Assembly: GCF_024509555.1 (NCBI RefSeq)
Contig: NZ_JAMWEL010000003.1
Coordinates: forward strand, 62,001 to 126,000
DNA: 64,000 nt
DNA from: Streptococcus suis
GTDB taxonomy: Bacteria; Bacillota; Bacilli; Lactobacillales; Streptococcaceae
Direction of reading: 5' to 3'
How positions within the stretch are numbered: the stretch's first letter is position 1; every line of letters begins with the position of its first letter. Made by a program: the position numbers and the translations under genes. The notes under the pieces were generated by a model. The model did not search any database. It was given only the letters and a program-made list of their open reading frames with translations, and was not told the DNA's origin. Of this stretch, positions 15,764 through 24,552 are shown piece by piece.

Positions 15764-17935
15764 ATGAAGGTGCGAGAAAATGATGTAGAAAAACTGAATT
15801 TAGTCGTCTTGAAGCGGGACGGCCGAACGGTGTCCTTTGATGAGCAAAAGATTTTTTCTGCTCTTTCTCGTGCCAATCAGGAGTTAGAACACCAAATGTC
15901 AGAGACTGGTCTGCAGCTGGTTATAGAGGCAAGCTTGCAAGAGATTGGCCGCCGTTTTACAGGAGATATCCAGATTTATGAAATCCAGACTATTGTGGAG
16001 CAGGAGTTGCTTAAGGCTCATTTGTATGAGCTGGCAGAACGGTATATCCAATACCGGACCCAACGGGACTTCCGACGGCATCAGGCGACCGATATTAACT
16101 TTGAAATTCACAAGCTGCTGAGCAAGGATCAGGCCTTGGTCAATGAGAATGCCAACAAGGATGCGGATGTTTTCAATACCCAGCGGGATTTGACAGCGGG
16201 TATTGTCGGAAAATCTATCGGGCTCAAGCTCTTGCCTGCCCATGTGGCCAACGCCCACCAAAAAGGTGACATTCATTACCACGACTTAGATTACAGCCCT
16301 TATACTCCTATGACCAACTGTTGCTTGATTGATTTCAAGGGGATGTTGGCTCAGGGCTTCAAAATTGGGAATGCAGATGTGGAAAGTCCCAAGTCAATTC
16401 AGACCGCTACGGCACAGATTTCGCAGATCATTGCCAATGTGTCCTCTAGTCAGTACGGAGGCTGCTCGGCGGATCGGATTGATGAGGTGCTAGCTCCTTA
16501 TGCTGAACTCAATTATCAGAAGCATTTGAAAGAAGCCAAAGACTGGGTCTTGCCTGACAAGCAGGAGGAATACGCTCGTGTCAAGACGCAAAAGGATATC
16601 TACGATGCCATGCAGTCCTTGGAGTATGAGATTAACACCCTCTTCACATCCAACGGGCAAACGCCTTTTACTTCACTGGGCTTTGGTCTGGGAACCTCCT
16701 GGTTTGAGCGGGAGATTCAAAAGGCTATTCTCAACATTCGTATCAAGGGTCTGGGACGCGAAGGTCGGACGGCGATTTTTCCAAAGCTGATTTTCACAGT
16801 TAAGCGGGGCTTGAACTTGGAGCCAACTTCACCCAACTACGACATCAAGCAGCTGGCGGTGGAATGTGCAACCAAGCGGATGTACCCAGATATGCTGTCT
16901 TATGACAAGATTGTTGAGTTGACGGGTTCCTTCAAAGTGCCAATGGGTTGCCGTTCCTTCTTACAAGGTTGGCAGGATGAAAACGGTCAGGATGTGACAT
17001 CTGGGCGGATGAACTTGGGTGTTGTGACCGTCAATCTGCCACGGATTGCCCTCGAAAGTGGTGGAAGTCAGGAAAAATTCTGGGAAATCTTTGCAGAACG
17101 CATGGCCATTGCTAAGGACGCCCTAGTTTACCGTGTGGAGCGGGTCAAGGAGGCGACACCTGCCAATGCACCGATTTTGTATCAGTATGGGGCTTTTGGC
17201 AAGCGACTGGCCAAGACCGATGCGGTGGATGAGGTTTTCAAACATCGCAGAGCGACCATTTCGCTAGGCTATATCGGACTTTATGAAGTAGCAGCAGTTT
17301 TCTACGGTGGTCACTGGGAGTCCAATCCAGAAGCCAAGGAGTTTACGATTGCCATTATCAAACGAATGAAGGAATTGACAGAGGCTTGGTCGGATCAATA
17401 CGGCTATCATTTCTCTGTTTATTCGACCCCATCGGAAAGCCTGACAGACCGTTTCTGCCGCATGGATACAGAGAAGTTTGGATTGGTTGAAAACATCACC
17501 GACAAGCAGTATTACACCAATTCCTTCCACTATGATGTGCGGAAAAATCCGACTCCCTTTGAAAAATTGGATTTTGAAAAGGTCTATGTGGAGGCGGGTG
17601 CCAGCGGTGGTTTTATCCACTACTGCGAATATCCTGTACTGCAACAAAATCCAAAGGCCTTGGAGGCTGTTTGGGACTATGCTTATGACCGTGTCGGTTA
17701 TCTGGGGACCAATACCCCGATCGACCATTGCTATGCCTGTGGTTTTGAAGGGGATTTTGAGCCAACGGAGCGTGGCTTCAAGTGTCCAAACTGTGGCAAT
17801 AGCGACCCTAAAATAGTTGATGTGGTCAAGCGGACCTGTGGTTACCTAGGCAATCCTCAGGCCAGACCCATGGTTAAGGGCCGCCACAAGGAAATCATTT
17901 CCCGTGTCAAACACATGAATGGGTCTAGTTTATAA
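15764..17935 (+). CDS. nrdD: Anaerobic ribonucleoside-triphosphate reductase
   Basis: The 723-aa class III ribonucleotide reductase makes dNTPs without oxygen. It has an N-terminal ATP-cone (about 10-105, starting VLKRDGRTVSFDEQKIF), a large glycyl-radical catalytic domain, a C-terminal zinc site with two CxxC pairs (CYACGFEG and CPNCGN), and the glycyl radical motif RTCGYLGNP (about 691). ATG 15764 is preferred over the in-frame GTG at 15740 because TTTTGGAGG lies 8 bp before it. Its activase nrdG lies 2.1 kb downstream on the same strand. Confidence 0.96.
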   Translation: MKVRENDVEKLNLVVLKRDGRTVSFDEQKIFSALSRANQELEHQMSETGLQLVIEASLQEIGRRFTGDIQIYEIQTIVEQELLKAHLYELAERYIQYRTQRDFRRHQATDINFEIHKLLSKDQALVNENANKDADVFNTQRDLTAGIVGKSIGLKLLPAHVANAHQKGDIHYHDLDYSPYTPMTNCCLIDFKGMLAQGFKIGNADVESPKSIQTATAQISQIIANVSSSQYGGCSADRIDEVLAPYAELNYQKHLKEAKDWVLPDKQEEYARVKTQKDIYDAMQSLEYEINTLFTSNGQTPFTSLGFGLGTSWFEREIQKAILNIRIKGLGREGRTAIFPKLIFTVKRGLNLEPTSPNYDIKQLAVECATKRMYPDMLSYDKIVELTGSFKVPMGCRSFLQGWQDENGQDVTSGRMNLGVVTVNLPRIALESGGSQEKFWEIFAERMAIAKDALVYRVERVKEATPANAPILYQYGAFGKRLAKTDAVDEVFKHRRATISLGYIGLYEVAAVFYGGHWESNPEAKEFTIAIIKRMKELTEAWSDQYGYHFSVYSTPSESLTDRFCRMDTEKFGLVENITDKQYYTNSFHYDVRKNPTPFEKLDFEKVYVEAGASGGFIHYCEYPVLQQNPKALEAVWDYAYDRVGYLGTNTPIDHCYACGFEGDFEPTERGFKCPNCGNSDPKIVDVVKRTCGYLGNPQARPMVKGRHKEIISRVKHMNGSSL

Positions 17936-17951
17936 AGAATGGACATGAGGG

Positions 17952-17983
17952 CTTCCGTAGTTTTGAGGAACTACGGAAGTTTG
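17952..17983 (+). terminator. Terminator after nrdD
   Basis: CTTCCGTAGTT (17952-17962) pairs with AACTACGGAAG (17969-17979), then TTTGTT. A TATAAT at 17985-17990 follows and may be the -10 box of the next transcript. Confidence 0.75.
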
Positions 17984-18038
17984 TTATAATAGGGAGAAAA
18001 ATGTAATAGCTCTGCTATGTTCAAAAAAGGAGAAAACA

Positions 18039-18173
18039 ATGGGAAAATACCAACTAGACGATAAGGGCAAGGCCTTGGTGGCACGCTATCACGAGAAGAA
18101 TTCCAATGTGAAGCAGGATAAGAAGGCGCGTGTGCAGGAATTACTCAAGCAATCCAGGAATAAGAAGAAATAG
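18039..18173 (+). CDS. Small basic conserved protein in the nrd cluster
   Basis: ATG 18039 follows AAAAAAGGAG. The 44-aa product begins MGKYQLDDKGKALVARYHEK and is very rich in Lys, Arg and Gln, with no membrane span. Small Lys-rich proteins at this place between nrdD and nrdG are, to my knowledge, common in streptococci, but function is unknown. It overlaps nothing and the next gene starts 1 bp after its stop codon. Confidence 0.65.
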   Translation: MGKYQLDDKGKALVARYHEKNSNVKQDKKARVQELLKQSRNKKK

Positions 18174-18174
18174 T

Positions 18175-19521
18175 ATGGATTTTACAGATATCAGCATTCT
18201 CCATACCAATGATATGCATTCTTACATGGAGAATTTTCCAAAGAAAGCTCAGCTGATTGCGGACATTCGGGCTAGGAATGAAAAAGAGGGTGTGCCGACT
18301 TTTGTCTTTGACAGTGGGGATCTTTTTTCGGGCAATATTTTCTTTAATATGTACCGAGGAATCAAGGAAATCGATTTGATGAACCGAATCGGTTGCCAGG
18401 CCATGACCTTGGGCAATCATGAATTTGACCACGGAGATGAACTGCTCAGTCGCTTGGACGACTTTGCCCAGTTTCCAATTGTGTCCTCCAATCTCCGCTA
18501 CCGTGACGAGGAGGCGGCTGATGAATTGGTGCCGCTTGAGGATGTCCTTGAATTTGATATAAATGGGAAAAGCCTCTATGTCCTCGGTTTGACAACCTTG
18601 GAAACCCAGGAGGTTGCTTCGCCGACGGATAAGGTGCTTTTTGAAAATCCACAGCAGGCTCTACGACGACTGGTGGACCAGATTATGAAGGGCAATCCTC
18701 AGGCTCATCTGGTTTTACTCAGTCACATGGGCTACGATGAAGACCTTGCCTTGGCCAAGGAATTTCCAGAAGTCAATGTCATCTTGGGTGGACACACCCA
18801 CACAATCTTGAAAGAACCAACTCAAGTAGGTAGCGTCAGCATTTGCCAGGCAGGTCAATATGGTCGCTTTGTCGGTCATCTATCCCTGCGGTGTTATGCA
18901 GACGGGCGACATGAAGTCCTAGCTTATGACTTGATTGAGGTGGAGAAATTGACCGATGAAGACAGGGCGGTTAAGGCCGTTATCGACCAGATGAAGTCGG
19001 AACGGGACGCAGCTTTTTCCCAGCCAATAGCAACTCTGCCGGAGGCACTAGACGGAGAGCGAGACAGCATTCGTCAAGGCATGTCCAGTCTAGCTCCTGT
19101 CATCTGTCAGGCTCTTTTTGAGCAGGCTGGCCAGCTGGGCTTGCAGGCGGACGGTGCAGTCATCAACGGCTTCGGCATTCGGGCTTCCTTGTCGGCGGGA
19201 CCAATTTACTATTCGGACTTGGTCAAGGTCCTGCCCTTTTCTAAGCGTGTGCTCTTGGTTGCTATCAAGGGGAGCGATTTGGTAGCTAGCCTCAAGACAG
19301 GCCTCCACCCTCAGATGTGGGGCATTGTCCAAAGCGATGAGGCTCTTTTGGTCAATGGCAGAGCAGTCGAGCTAGACAAGGTTTATCAGATTGTGACCAA
19401 TTCTTTTGTTTGGAGCGGTAAGGACAACTATGACGATTTCCACAAGGCAGAAATTGTGCAGGATTTAGGACTGGATACGGACATCATTAGCGAATTTTTC
19501 AAAAGACAGTATGGAGGATAG
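18175..19521 (+). CDS. Cytoplasmic metallophosphoesterase, 5'-nucleotidase family
   Basis: The 448-aa protein has the calcineurin-like phosphoesterase motifs LHTNDMHSY (N-terminus), DSGDLFSG, TLGNHEFDHGD, LLSHMGYDED and GGHTHT in order, then a 5'-nucleotidase C-terminal domain (about 270-430, substrate region VINGFGIRASL). It has no signal peptide, unlike the LPXTG enzyme at 33764, so it acts inside the cell on nucleotides or related phosphoesters. ATG 18175 is chosen because upstream in-frame sequence overlaps the small basic gene. The GNAT gene starts 1 bp after its stop. Confidence 0.88.
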   Translation: MDFTDISILHTNDMHSYMENFPKKAQLIADIRARNEKEGVPTFVFDSGDLFSGNIFFNMYRGIKEIDLMNRIGCQAMTLGNHEFDHGDELLSRLDDFAQFPIVSSNLRYRDEEAADELVPLEDVLEFDINGKSLYVLGLTTLETQEVASPTDKVLFENPQQALRRLVDQIMKGNPQAHLVLLSHMGYDEDLALAKEFPEVNVILGGHTHTILKEPTQVGSVSICQAGQYGRFVGHLSLRCYADGRHEVLAYDLIEVEKLTDEDRAVKAVIDQMKSERDAAFSQPIATLPEALDGERDSIRQGMSSLAPVICQALFEQAGQLGLQADGAVINGFGIRASLSAGPIYYSDLVKVLPFSKRVLLVAIKGSDLVASLKTGLHPQMWGIVQSDEALLVNGRAVELDKVYQIVTNSFVWSGKDNYDDFHKAEIVQDLGLDTDIISEFFKRQYGG

Positions 19522-19522
19522 A

Positions 19523-20014
19523 ATGGAATTAAGAAGACCAACTGTGGCGGATAAGGAAACGATTTTGGAGATGCTAGCGGAGTTTGAAGCGGTAGGATCT
19601 GCTATGGACGGAGGGTTTATCTCCAAAGATGTAGACTTTGAAGACTGGATTTTGAGAAACCAAGACTATGAGGCAGGCATCAACCTGTCAGAAGGTTTTG
19701 TTCCCTCTATTCAGTATGTATCATTTGACCAGACTGGTCGAGCCCTTGGTTTTCTCAGTCTACGCCTACGGCTCAACGATTTCCTGCTCAATAAAGGCGG
19801 GCACATTGGTTATTCCATTCGCCCGACGGAACGTGGCAAGGGCTATGCCAAGGACCAGCTGCGACTTGGTTTGCAGGAGGCGGCTAGTAAAAATATCACA
19901 AAGGTCCTCGTGACTTGCTCGACAGACAATGAGGCTAGTCGCAAAACGATTGTTGCATGTGGTGGTGTATTAGAAGATATCAGAGAAGGAGTAGAGCGTT
20001 ACTGGATTGGATGA
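19523..20014 (+). CDS. GNAT family N-acetyltransferase
   Basis: The 163-aa protein has the GNAT core: an N-terminal strand MELRRPTVADKETILEM, the acetyl-CoA loop YSIRPTERGKGYAKDQLRLGL, and LVTCSTDNEASRKTIVACGG towards the C-terminus. ATG 19523 is preferred over ATG 19511 because GGAGG lies between them. It sits directly before nrdG, a streptococcal gene order; the acetyl acceptor is unknown. Confidence 0.85.
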   Translation: MELRRPTVADKETILEMLAEFEAVGSAMDGGFISKDVDFEDWILRNQDYEAGINLSEGFVPSIQYVSFDQTGRALGFLSLRLRLNDFLLNKGGHIGYSIRPTERGKGYAKDQLRLGLQEAASKNITKVLVTCSTDNEASRKTIVACGGVLEDIREGVERYWIG

Positions 20015-20028
20015 GAAAGGAGGCAGCT

Positions 20029-20601
20029 ATGACGGAACAGAACTGGAATAATCCCAAGCCAGGCGAGTGGAAGAGCGAGGAACTCAGTCAGGGACGGATT
20101 ATGGACTACAAGGCCTTTAATTTTGTGGACGGTGAAGGCGTTCGCTGCTCCCTCTATGTCAGCGGCTGCCTTTTTCACTGTCCAGGCTGTTACAATGTCG
20201 CCACCTGGTCCTTCAAGGCTGGGATTCCCTACACCAAGGAACTGGAAGACCGCATCTTAGCAGACTTGGCCCAGCCCTATGTGCAGGGGCTGACCCTCTT
20301 GGGTGGAGAGCCCTTTCTCAATACAGGGACCGTCCTCCCACTCGTCAAGCGGGTGCGGGATGAATTGCCAGACAAGGACATTTGGTCCTGGACAGGCTAT
20401 ACATGGGAAGAATTGATGTTGGAAACGCCAGACAAATTAGAACTGCTCAGCCAGTTGGACATTCTTGTAGATGGCCGCTATGACAAAAGCAAACGCAATC
20501 TCATGTTGCAATTCCGAGGCTCTTCCAACCAACGCATTATTGATGTGCAGAGGTCCCTCAAAAAAGGACAGGTAGTTATTTGGGAGAGGTTGGAGAAATG
20601 A
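20029..20601 (+). CDS. nrdG: Anaerobic ribonucleotide reductase activating protein
   Basis: The 190-aa radical SAM enzyme carries the CxxxCxxC cluster motif in SGCLFHCPGCYN and the SAM-binding GGEPF segment (LLGGEPFLN). It generates the glycyl radical on NrdD. ATG 20029 follows GAAAGGAGG, 14 bp after the GNAT stop codon. The product ends with VIWERLEK. Confidence 0.95.
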   Translation: MTEQNWNNPKPGEWKSEELSQGRIMDYKAFNFVDGEGVRCSLYVSGCLFHCPGCYNVATWSFKAGIPYTKELEDRILADLAQPYVQGLTLLGGEPFLNTGTVLPLVKRVRDELPDKDIWSWTGYTWEELMLETPDKLELLSQLDILVDGRYDKSKRNLMLQFRGSSNQRIIDVQRSLKKGQVVIWERLEK

Positions 20602-20721
20602 TGGGTATTCATTTCATTTATTTCCCAGATACTTGGAGTGAGTAGCAAAATTAAGGTAAATAAAAGCATAGTTCTAGGGAGGCAGTTGCCTCTTTTTACT
20701 TGCCTTTCCGCAAAAAAAGAT

Positions 20722-20727
20722 TATAAT
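20722..20727 (+). promoter_or_regulatory. -10 box upstream of the three-gene ABC exporter
   Basis: TATAAT lies about 41 bp before the ATPase start, in the 166-bp gap after nrdG. A clear -35 box is not seen. Confidence 0.4.
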
Positions 20728-20767
20728 AATATTCAAAGTACATTATATTGAGAAAGTGAGGCAATCT

Positions 20768-21670
20768 ATGTTAGTGGTGAAAATTGACCAGTTTTCTTAC
20801 GGTAAAAAGCTCATTTTCAAAGATATTCATATGGAAGTCCCGTCCTCGAAAATCATCGGTCTGGTTGCACCTAACGGGACAGGGAAGTCAACCTTGGTTC
20901 GAATTATTTCTGGGCATATTACTGGATCAGGGATAGAAGTGAACTATCATGGAAAGAGCTATCAAAAGGACAAGCAATATATGCGTCAACAAATTGTAAA
21001 AATGCCTGACCAGGCAGATTTGTACGACGAACTAACTGGCTTACAGCACTTGGAATTTTACGCTGCCATGTGGGGAGTAGATGTCACTTATCCACAAGAA
21101 ATAGTGACGGTCTTAAATATGGGGACCTATATTCATAAAAAAGTTGGGACCTATTCATTGGGAATGCGTCAGCGCTTGTGTTTTGCTTTGGTAGTAGTGA
21201 CTCAGGCTAGCTACATGCTCTTAGATGAAGTCATGAATGGTTTGGACCCAGACAATGTAGAAATGATTTCAAGTTTATTGAAAGACTTGCGGGCCCAGGG
21301 AAAGACCATGCTTATTGCTTCTCACTTGTTAGATAATTTAGACAGTATTGCTGACAGTATTTACTTTATCAAGGATGGTCATTTTTCAGTTGTCTACCAC
21401 CCCCAGGAGCAGGCTTTGGAAACCGTATTGCTTTCCTTTTCATCTAAAAATGTAGTGCAGGAATTTTTAGCCTTAAAGCCGCACTTTACTTGTGTGAATA
21501 ATGAGGAATGTCAAGCCACTATTCAACTGGATGAGCTGGGGGGAAGTCTTTCTGATTTTTTGGATTGGGCAATTCGCAACCTAGATGATGTGAGAGAGAT
21601 AAAGGTCGGTCGAAAAGGTAGTTATCTCATATATAAGGAATTATATGGGACCGAGGAGGAGGGAGGCTAG
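20768..21670 (+). CDS. ABC exporter ATP-binding protein
   Basis: The 300-aa ATPase has Walker A VAPNGTGKSTLVR (about 37), signature TYSLGMRQRL (about 130) and Walker B MLLDEVMNGLDPD (about 152), followed by a C-terminal extension of about 90 residues typical of drug/peptide exporter ATPases. ATG 20768 is preferred over the upstream GTG because AAAGTGAGG precedes it. Two different membrane proteins follow in an overlapping operon. Substrate unknown; bacitracin- or lantibiotic-type resistance is only a possibility. Confidence 0.8.
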   Translation: MLVVKIDQFSYGKKLIFKDIHMEVPSSKIIGLVAPNGTGKSTLVRIISGHITGSGIEVNYHGKSYQKDKQYMRQQIVKMPDQADLYDELTGLQHLEFYAAMWGVDVTYPQEIVTVLNMGTYIHKKVGTYSLGMRQRLCFALVVVTQASYMLLDEVMNGLDPDNVEMISSLLKDLRAQGKTMLIASHLLDNLDSIADSIYFIKDGHFSVVYHPQEQALETVLLSFSSKNVVQEFLALKPHFTCVNNEECQATIQLDELGGSLSDFLDWAIRNLDDVREIKVGRKGSYLIYKELYGTEEEGG

Positions 21671-21672
21671 TG

Positions 21673-22905
21673 GTGCGGACTTTGAAAACACAATTCCTGC
21701 TCATCATCAACAATCGTTTATTGAAGATGCAGGCTATCGGAATGCTTCTCTGCTTGCCAATGTTGATCTTGTTCCTTTTTAGCTCTTTGGAAAATCAGTC
21801 GATTCAGTATGCTGAAGATGTAGCTAGACAGAGTGAATATGCGCAAGAAGATATAGAGTGGATGAAAAGGACCTATGATGCGTCCTTGCAAGAAAAACAT
21901 GCAAAAGAAATCCAGTTAGATAGTATGGTGGTACAAAAGGCAGAGTATTTTGCAAAGGGACAGTATGTCAGTTATCTACAAGAAGCAGTCAATAGCTGGA
22001 AATTATATTTCTCCCTCCAGAAGGTGAGAGGCTACAATATAACGGAAAGTCAATTTCCTGCACTTCATTATGGAACAAATATGGCCTTTGATGATGTTAA
22101 GCGATCTACTTTAAACAGCAATTTTGCTAGGCAAAGAGTGGCCATTTTCGAAGGAATGCTAGCTTCTACCAAGGAGGTTACAATCAATGAACTTGTTGGT
22201 ATTACTGCCAGAGGGCAATTTTATCGCTGGTTGGGTCACGCAGGCCCTGAGGTTTTGTATCTGCCCCTATTTTTCCTGCTGACACTTTTGTTTTCAAGTC
22301 CCATTTTTTTAGATGATAAGCAACATGAGAGCCTCTTGGAAGTAAAACCGCTTAGTCACTTGAAGTATTTATTGGATAAAATCATTAGTTACTGGTTGCT
22401 GATCAGCGGTTTTGAAATCTTCTTGCTAGCCATCATTCTTTTTGCTATCAGTAGCAGGTTTGGAGCTGGCGATTGGACGCTAGGCATTTTGACCTTCGTG
22501 GGGCAAGAAGAAGTGCAGATTTCTTCAATGGAGTTTTATGGAAAAGCAGTTCTATTTTTCCTTTTAATCAATTTTTTTCTGATTACATGTTTGGCTTCTT
22601 GCAATAAGATTTTCTCCAACAAGCCCCTGACGGTCTGTCTAAGTGGACTTGTCCTATTTTTAGAACCACTTTTGCGTTTTTTGCAGATAAACTTTTTGGG
22701 GCAAGATCTTCTCCCTAGTTATTACATTAGTTTTGGTCCAGTCTTACATGGTGTGAAAGATTATTTTTTCTATAGAGGAGATTTTTCGGTTGAAAAAGGA
22801 TGGATTGTTCTATCTCTTTGGACGCTTGTTCTATTTACAATGATGTATCTTAGTGTTCTTGTAAGGGAAAGGTTTCGACAGGAAAGAGGGAGAATATGGG
22901 GATAA
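21673..22905 (+). CDS. ABC exporter permease, first subunit
   Basis: The product is about 410 aa and starts at GTG (21673; GTG 21670 is also possible) behind GGAGGGAGG. It has an N-terminal span, a polar segment of about 150 residues, then five or so spans in the C-terminal 230 residues. This resembles the permease at 1272 in layout. Its end overlaps the next gene by 10 bp. Confidence 0.7.
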   Translation: MRTLKTQFLLIINNRLLKMQAIGMLLCLPMLILFLFSSLENQSIQYAEDVARQSEYAQEDIEWMKRTYDASLQEKHAKEIQLDSMVVQKAEYFAKGQYVSYLQEAVNSWKLYFSLQKVRGYNITESQFPALHYGTNMAFDDVKRSTLNSNFARQRVAIFEGMLASTKEVTINELVGITARGQFYRWLGHAGPEVLYLPLFFLLTLLFSSPIFLDDKQHESLLEVKPLSHLKYLLDKIISYWLLISGFEIFLLAIILFAISSRFGAGDWTLGILTFVGQEEVQISSMEFYGKAVLFFLLINFFLITCLASCNKIFSNKPLTVCLSGLVLFLEPLLRFLQINFLGQDLLPSYYISFGPVLHGVKDYFFYRGDFSVEKGWIVLSLWTLVLFTMMYLSVLVRERFRQERGRIWG

Positions 22906-23978
22906 CAAAGATAGATTGGAATTTCTTGTGTTCAAAAAATTTTATTTTAAAGGCAATGTTATCAATCGGCTTCTTATTTTTGCTATTTGTAGGCTATAGT
23001 CTTTTTTTCCCAAGCCCAAGTCCTCGAGACTTAGTTGATCGCCAATTCAAAGTAATGGATAGTTTAGTGACCATTTATAAAAGCGACACGGAGCTGACTG
23101 CTGAAAGAAAGGAAGAAATAAGAAAACAAACCAACCGTATTTTTCAAAATTATGCCCAAGAAGATATGGTATATGTTTCAAATGATTCGGTTGAAAAATT
23201 AGTCCCAATCTTTGAAGAGCGCATGACATTACTGGAGGAGTATGAACAACTATTTCCAGAATATTATCAAGAATATTTGCCAGATAAGAAATATGTAGAG
23301 CAAGAATTTATGGTGGTGCAATTTCTTGTTAAGCGTCATCAAGATTATACAATTTATAAGCTCTATGGTCCCTTCTTTGAAAAACTCTTGATCTTTTTGG
23401 GTTATGGGGGCAGTCTGCTGATTTTTACTTTATTGACTGGCTCCTATTTTCAGAGAAAATATGCTCATTATACTTTGTTGGAAATTCTTCCTGTCACGAG
23501 AAAAAGAGAAGTTCTTATAGAACTCCCTTACACAATCGTATTGTTTTATCTATTTCCGACATCCTTAATTTTTTTGTATGCTGGGCTGTACTCCATTTTC
23601 ATAGCTAAGACCAATCTGTTTACCTATCCCGTCTATCAAATGAGGACCGAAGGACAAGTATTATTGTCCATGGCTGAACTTTCTATCACCTATCTCTTAT
23701 TTCCATTTCTATCTTGTTTACTGATTTATATTTTACAAGATTATTTAATCGGGTGGATGAAAGATAGTACGGTGACTACCATTCTAATTTATGCGATTTC
23801 ACTACTGTCCATATGGAATAAACACTTTTGGTCACCCTTGTTCCACATGTTTCCCTTGCCGATTTTACAGTCGGATACAAATATGTGGCTAAGCCTTGTA
23901 ATTCTTTTGATAACGACTCTTGTTTTGCTTATAGGGAGAGAATATTTGTCGGTTAGGTCATTCCTCTTTCCAAACTAG
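22896..23978 (+). CDS. ABC exporter permease, second subunit
   Basis: The 360-aa protein has the same layout as the preceding permease: one N-terminal span (about 15-37), a charged segment of about 120 residues with many Glu and Lys, then six or so spans. It is probably the heterodimer partner. The two permeases are clearly different in sequence. It ends the operon, with a terminator at 24077. Confidence 0.7.
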   Translation: MGITKIDWNFLCSKNFILKAMLSIGFLFLLFVGYSLFFPSPSPRDLVDRQFKVMDSLVTIYKSDTELTAERKEEIRKQTNRIFQNYAQEDMVYVSNDSVEKLVPIFEERMTLLEEYEQLFPEYYQEYLPDKKYVEQEFMVVQFLVKRHQDYTIYKLYGPFFEKLLIFLGYGGSLLIFTLLTGSYFQRKYAHYTLLEILPVTRKREVLIELPYTIVLFYLFPTSLIFLYAGLYSIFIAKTNLFTYPVYQMRTEGQVLLSMAELSITYLLFPFLSCLLIYILQDYLIGWMKDSTVTTILIYAISLLSIWNKHFWSPLFHMFPLPILQSDTNMWLSLVILLITTLVLLIGREYLSVRSFLFPN

Positions 23979-24076
23979 TATAGCGTCTAGGCTATTCTAG
24001 CGGGAGTATTTTGACTGCACTGTTTCTAACCTCCAGCGATCTCCCAGATAATTTGAGTTAAAAGCAAACAATATAA

Positions 24077-24115
24077 ACCAGTTGTCCTCTTTGCCTAGGT
24101 AGCTGGTATTTTTTT
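24077..24115 (+). terminator. Terminator of the ABC exporter operon
   Basis: ACCAGTT (24077-24083) pairs with AGCTGGT (24101-24107), followed by ATTTTTTT. The loop is 17 bases, so the hairpin is modest. Confidence 0.6.
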
Positions 24116-24150
24116 GACCAAAGATGACCAAATCATTTTCTGGACACACA

Positions 24151-24172
24151 AAAAGCCTTGTAGTACAAGGCT
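24151..24172 (-). terminator. Terminator of the tRNA-Lys transcript
   Basis: On the minus strand AGCCTTG and CAAGGCT (24166-24172 and 24154-24160) form a 7-bp stem with a 5-base loop, followed by TTTTTG. It lies 18 bp downstream of the tRNA 3' end. Confidence 0.75.
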
Positions 24173-24190
24173 TAAGGAGATATATGAAAA

Positions 24191-24263
24191 TCCTCCCTGT
24201 AGGGATCGAACCTACGACCCACGGATTAAGAGTCCGCTGCTCTGCCAGCTGAGCTAAGGAAGG
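24191..24263 (-). tRNA. tRNA-Lys (anticodon CTT)
   Basis: Read on the minus strand, the 7-base acceptor arms CCTTCCT and AGGGAGG pair, the D arm carries TAGCTCAGCTGG, the anticodon loop is CTCTTAA in a 5-bp stem (GCGGA/TCCGT), and the T arm has GTAGGTTCGATCCCTAC. The anticodon CTT (24228-24230) reads AAG. CCA is not encoded. Confidence 0.95.
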
Positions 24264-24538
24264 GCAAAATAAAAATGCTGTATTGGTACCGGTTATTCAT
24301 GAATTGTATTGATCCCGCACGCTAGAAGCAGGTGGGTGACGTGTTTCTGACTTAGTTGCTTCTGGGTGTACCAGCCTGCATACTGCCAAAAGATCTTTGT
24401 CTCCCTAGTAATACAAAAATAGTCGGTCAACACATAGGTATGAATTCGTATACCACAGCAGTTCTTATTTATGATTTAATATTACCACATTTTAAAAAAA
24501 AATCAAGAGAAAATCGGCAAAAATATGAAAACGTTATC
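24264..24538. other. Intergenic region between tRNA-Lys and the IS element
   Basis: About 275 bp without a gene I can support. A 79-codon open frame runs through part of it into the IS end, but it has no ribosome site and no recognisable features. The sequence becomes strongly A-rich before the IS. Confidence 0.5.
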
Positions 24539-24552
24539 AAATTTTATTTTTC
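24539..24552. repeat. Left target-site duplication of the IS30-type element
   Basis: AAATTTTATTTTTC occurs here and again, identical, at 25717-25730, directly bordering the two terminal inverted repeats. This marks the exact element ends. Confidence 0.8.

Noticed and set aside
17478..17816. 112-codon + strand frame inside nrdD
   Set aside because: It is an out-of-frame shadow of nrdD with no start signal; nrdD itself is intact and has all catalytic motifs.
20602..20767. Riboswitch or attenuator before the three-gene ABC exporter
   Set aside because: Only a -10 box and a short GC-poor region are visible, with no stable nested stems.
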